This document shows positions 5,189-6,809 of a DNA stretch of 6,809 bases, in pieces. The notes beneath the pieces were generated by a model that saw only the letters and a list, made by a program, of their open reading frames with translations, made no database searches and was not told the origin of the DNA. A program made the translations under genes and the position numbers. Position 1 is the first letter of the stretch, and each line of letters starts with the position of its first letter. The DNA lies in assembly GCA_043806395.1 (NCBI GenBank), contig JAZDHC010000025.1:1-6809 (forward strand). The letters are read 5' to 3'. The DNA comes from CG2-30-40-21 sp043806395 (GTDB lineage: Bacteria; UBA9089; CG2-30-40-21).

Positions 5189-6442
5189 ATGAAACACATT
5201 ATGCTTATTGCTGGTGAGGCTTCCTCAGACTTTCATGGGGCATGTCTGGCAAGGGAAATTTTTGCCATATCCCCTGAGTTACGAATTACTGGAATGGGCG
5301 GACAAGCCATGGCTGAGGCAGAAGTTGATGTAGTGTTTGGCTTTTCTGACTTGAGTGCCATTGGTATTGTCGAGGTTTTGGGAAAGATTCCACTCGGATT
5401 TAAGAGGCTGGAGCAGGTGGTAGCTTTTCTTAAGAAAGAGAAGCCGGATATATTAGTAATGATAGATTTCCCGGAGTTTAACATCAGATTGGGCAAGATT
5501 ACATCTGACATGGGCATTCCCTCAATCTATTATTTCCCGCCAACGGTCTGGGCATGGAGGAAAAAAAGGGCAAATGTCATTGCCAGATACTTCAAAAAGG
5601 TTATTTGTGCCTTTCCCTTTGAGGCAGAGGTGTTCAGGGATGCAGGGGCAGATGTTGCCTTTTTTGGTCATCCCTTACTTGATGTAGTCAAGCCATCCAA
5701 ACAGGAGGAAATGATATGCACTGACCTTTATCTTGATCCAGACAGGCAGGTATTGGGGATACTCCCCGGCAGCCGCAAGGGTGAAATAAAGAGACTTCTG
5801 CCGGTAATGCTTGAGGCAACAGGCAAAATTCTGGAGAAATTTCCCAGTATTCAGCCAGTGATAGTACTTGCCCCAACCATTGAGGATGGGGAGATACTTC
5901 CGTATCTGGAATCTGTCTCGTTCAAGCCAACACTTGTCAGGGATTGTACTTATGATGTGTTGAGCATTTGCCGCCTTGCTTTAATTGCCTCAGGCACAGC
6001 TACGCTGGAGGCAGCAATCTTAAGTGTACCCATGGTTATTCTTTATAAGCTGAATTGGCTGACATATTTACTCGGCAAACTGCTGATACGGATTCCATTC
6101 ATTGGCCTGCCCAATATTATTGCAGGCAAAGAGGTTGTGCCAGAGCTTGTTCAGACAAAGGCAAGTGTTCGGAATGTGGTGAAAACTACCAGTATGTTCT
6201 TGGAGAATAATCTCGTTTGGACAAGAGCAAAGGATGATCTGGCTGAGGTGAGGGAAAAACTTGGGAGTTGTGGGGCAACAAAAAAGGCGGCAGGGGTGAT
6301 ACTTGAGATGGCTATGGATTGTGAACACATCCCAGGGCAAACGCATCTAAATTCTGCCAGATATTTTCCACCCTCTACCCCTGCCAGCGGGGGACATTGT
6401 AGGGGCGAACCTATGTGTTCGCCCTCTTGCCCCTTTTTTTGA
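5189..6442 (+). CDS. lpxB: Lipid-A-disaccharide synthase with repeat-derived C-terminus
   Basis: LpxB, a GT-B glycosyltransferase (family GT19) at the inner membrane face, joins UDP-2,3-diacylglucosamine and lipid X into the lipid A disaccharide. Seen in order: AGEASSDFHG (8-17), GMGGQAM (35-41), MIDFPEFN (91-98, with the conserved Asp93), PPTVWAWRKKR (117-127), FGHPLLD (159-165), ILPGSRKGEI (191-200), ASGTATLEAA (267-276) and LPNIIAGKEVVPEL (307-320). The ATG at 5189 follows GGAG with a 7-base gap and starts like the family; the TTG 57 bases upstream adds non-family residues. The family-like part ends near residue 375, close to the E. coli length of 382. Residues ~378-417 are Pro/Cys-rich and encoded by repeat and terminator DNA, so the native stop was probably lost. 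The core looks intact and active. Confidence 0.95.
   Translation: MKHIMLIAGEASSDFHGACLAREIFAISPELRITGMGGQAMAEAEVDVVFGFSDLSAIGIVEVLGKIPLGFKRLEQVVAFLKKEKPDILVMIDFPEFNIRLGKITSDMGIPSIYYFPPTVWAWRKKRANVIARYFKKVICAFPFEAEVFRDAGADVAFFGHPLLDVVKPSKQEEMICTDLYLDPDRQVLGILPGSRKGEIKRLLPVMLEATGKILEKFPSIQPVIVLAPTIEDGEILPYLESVSFKPTLVRDCTYDVLSICRLALIASGTATLEAAILSVPMVILYKLNWLTYLLGKLLIRIPFIGLPNIIAGKEVVPELVQTKASVRNVVKTTSMFLENNLVWTRAKDDLAEVREKLGSCGATKKAAGVILEMAMDCEHIPGQTHLNSARYFPPSTPASGGHCRGEPMCSPSCPFF
6378..6440 (+). terminator. Hairpins plus T7 tract overlapping the lpxB end
   Basis: GGGCGAAC (6403-6410) pairs perfectly with GTTCGCCC (6417-6424) around a 6-nt loop. GGGGC at 6402-6406 could instead pair with GCCCC at 6429-6433, directly before seven T's (6434-6440). 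A smaller GC hairpin (CCCC...GGGG) lies at 6378-6393. The last T of the tract is the first base of the lpxB TGA stop. It looks like a repeat-borne intrinsic terminator. The spacing from the strongest hairpin to the T tract is long (9 nt), so efficiency is uncertain. Confidence 0.55.
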
Positions 6443-6551
6443 ACCATGTCAAGAATTTTTATTTTTGGTGGGTGAAAATCGACGGATTGCAATAAAGATA
6501 GTGGATGATAGAGGGATTGAGAGTTTGAAGATATTAGAGGTGGAGAAATGA
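6441..6551 (+). pseudogene. C-terminal coding relic after lpxB
   Basis: In the frame starting GAA at 6441, the plus strand reads a protein-like stretch including RRIAIKIVDDRGIESLKILE, followed by two or three residues and a TGA at 6549-6551. It has no start codon with a ribosome site and begins at the 13-mer repeat copy 6438-6450. The composition and alternating hydrophobic pattern look like a true protein C-terminus rather than chance. It faintly resembles the ends of some DNA-methyltransferase-type proteins, but that is a memory-based guess. It is most simply the tail of a gene whose body was removed when repeat DNA joined it to lpxB. Confidence 0.35.
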
Positions 6552-6809
6552 AGAATTGCCTATACATTAACCTATCGAAACAGAAAATAGCTGAATTTTG
6601 GTAACTACTCAGCGAGTGGAATTTACCACAAAGAAGCAGAGAAGAATTAATCCGCAGATTACGCAGATATTTGTAACTACTCAGCTATTGTTATTTCAGA
6701 CACATTTTGAATCAGCCAACTATTCAAAGAGTGTAAGTAAGGTAAAAGGGAACAGGGAAGAGATTAAAGGGAAAAGGGAAAAAGCTGGAAAAAGGGGAAA
6801 AAGAAACAT
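6552..6809. other. Non-coding tail with purine-rich tract
   Basis: Apart from the one-armed repeat copy described separately, I see no gene here on either strand. From about 6735 to the window end the plus strand is almost entirely purines, with repeated AAAGGGAAA-like units (for example GGGAAAAGGGAAAAAG near 6767). No tRNA, promoter or ribosome site stands out. It may be the edge of another repeat family. Confidence 0.5.
6601..6685. repeat. One-armed repeat copy between 13-bp direct repeats
   Basis: GTAACTACTCAGC occurs at 6601-6613 and again at 6673-6685. Between them, 6625-6670 matches the right arm (complement of 1064-1117) of the hisD-acpS element, with the shared stretch GAGAAGAATTAATCCGCAG and one GCAGATTAC unit fewer. 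The second arm is missing. The near-identical TAACTACTCA at 938-947 borders the full copy, so the motif belongs to the family boundary. Confidence 0.7.

Noticed and set aside
5008..5217. 69-aa plus-strand frame spanning the end of cdaR and start of lpxB
   Set aside because: No ribosome site, no family pattern, and it overlaps both the recognised cdaR anchor and lpxB out of frame. I also checked it as a cdaR frameshift continuation and saw no YbbR-like pattern.
6151..6567. 138-aa minus-strand frame over the end of lpxB
   Set aside because: Antisense to conserved lpxB sequence and repeat DNA; no supporting start signal.

Overview
This is an AT-rich window from a bacterium with an outer membrane, since it carries lpxB of the lipid A pathway. 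The genes are housekeeping ones, but they are separated by many palindromic, MITE-like repeats. That style is common in repeat-rich uncultivated bacteria, such as groundwater or sediment metagenome genomes. I cannot assign a phylum from the sequence alone.

Layout. 1-330: a nested palindromic repeat, followed by dispersed 13-mers that cut off a gene relic. 309-2439, minus strand: a likely co-transcribed block, hisD (histidinol dehydrogenase), acpS (holo-ACP synthase) and a 67-aa small protein. The small protein overlaps the 17-codon relic of what looks like a nucleotidyltransferase gene. A 172-bp hairpin element lies between hisD and acpS. 2440-2917: the divergent intergenic region, with a tandem/inverted 'CCTACAGCCTAAA' repeat, an 81-bp-arm palindrome that is almost perfect, and a strong sigma70-type promoter. 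2918-3997, plus strand: an unrecognised secreted protein with a signal peptide, an N-terminal beta-rich domain and two tandem copies of an ~82-residue domain. 3998-4175: another degenerate hairpin of the same family. 4176-5110, plus strand: cdaA (diadenylate cyclase) overlapping by 4 nt a YbbR/CdaR gene cut down to its membrane anchor. 5189-6442, plus strand: lpxB, whose last ~40 codons run into repeat/terminator DNA. 6443-6809: no intact gene, only a coding relic, a one-armed repeat copy between direct repeats, and a purine-rich tail.

Function. CdaA makes c-di-AMP, normally with CdaR as its membrane regulator; here the regulatory part is missing. LpxB makes the lipid A disaccharide, AcpS activates the acyl carrier protein that supplies acyl chains to both lipid A and phospholipids, and HisD ends histidine synthesis. 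No complete new defence or mobile system is visible. The most distinctive feature is how far repeat insertion and decay have reshaped gene ends: the nucleotidyltransferase relic, the truncated CdaR, the extended LpxB tail and the relic after lpxB. Hairpin elements sharing arm modules occupy nearly every intergenic space.
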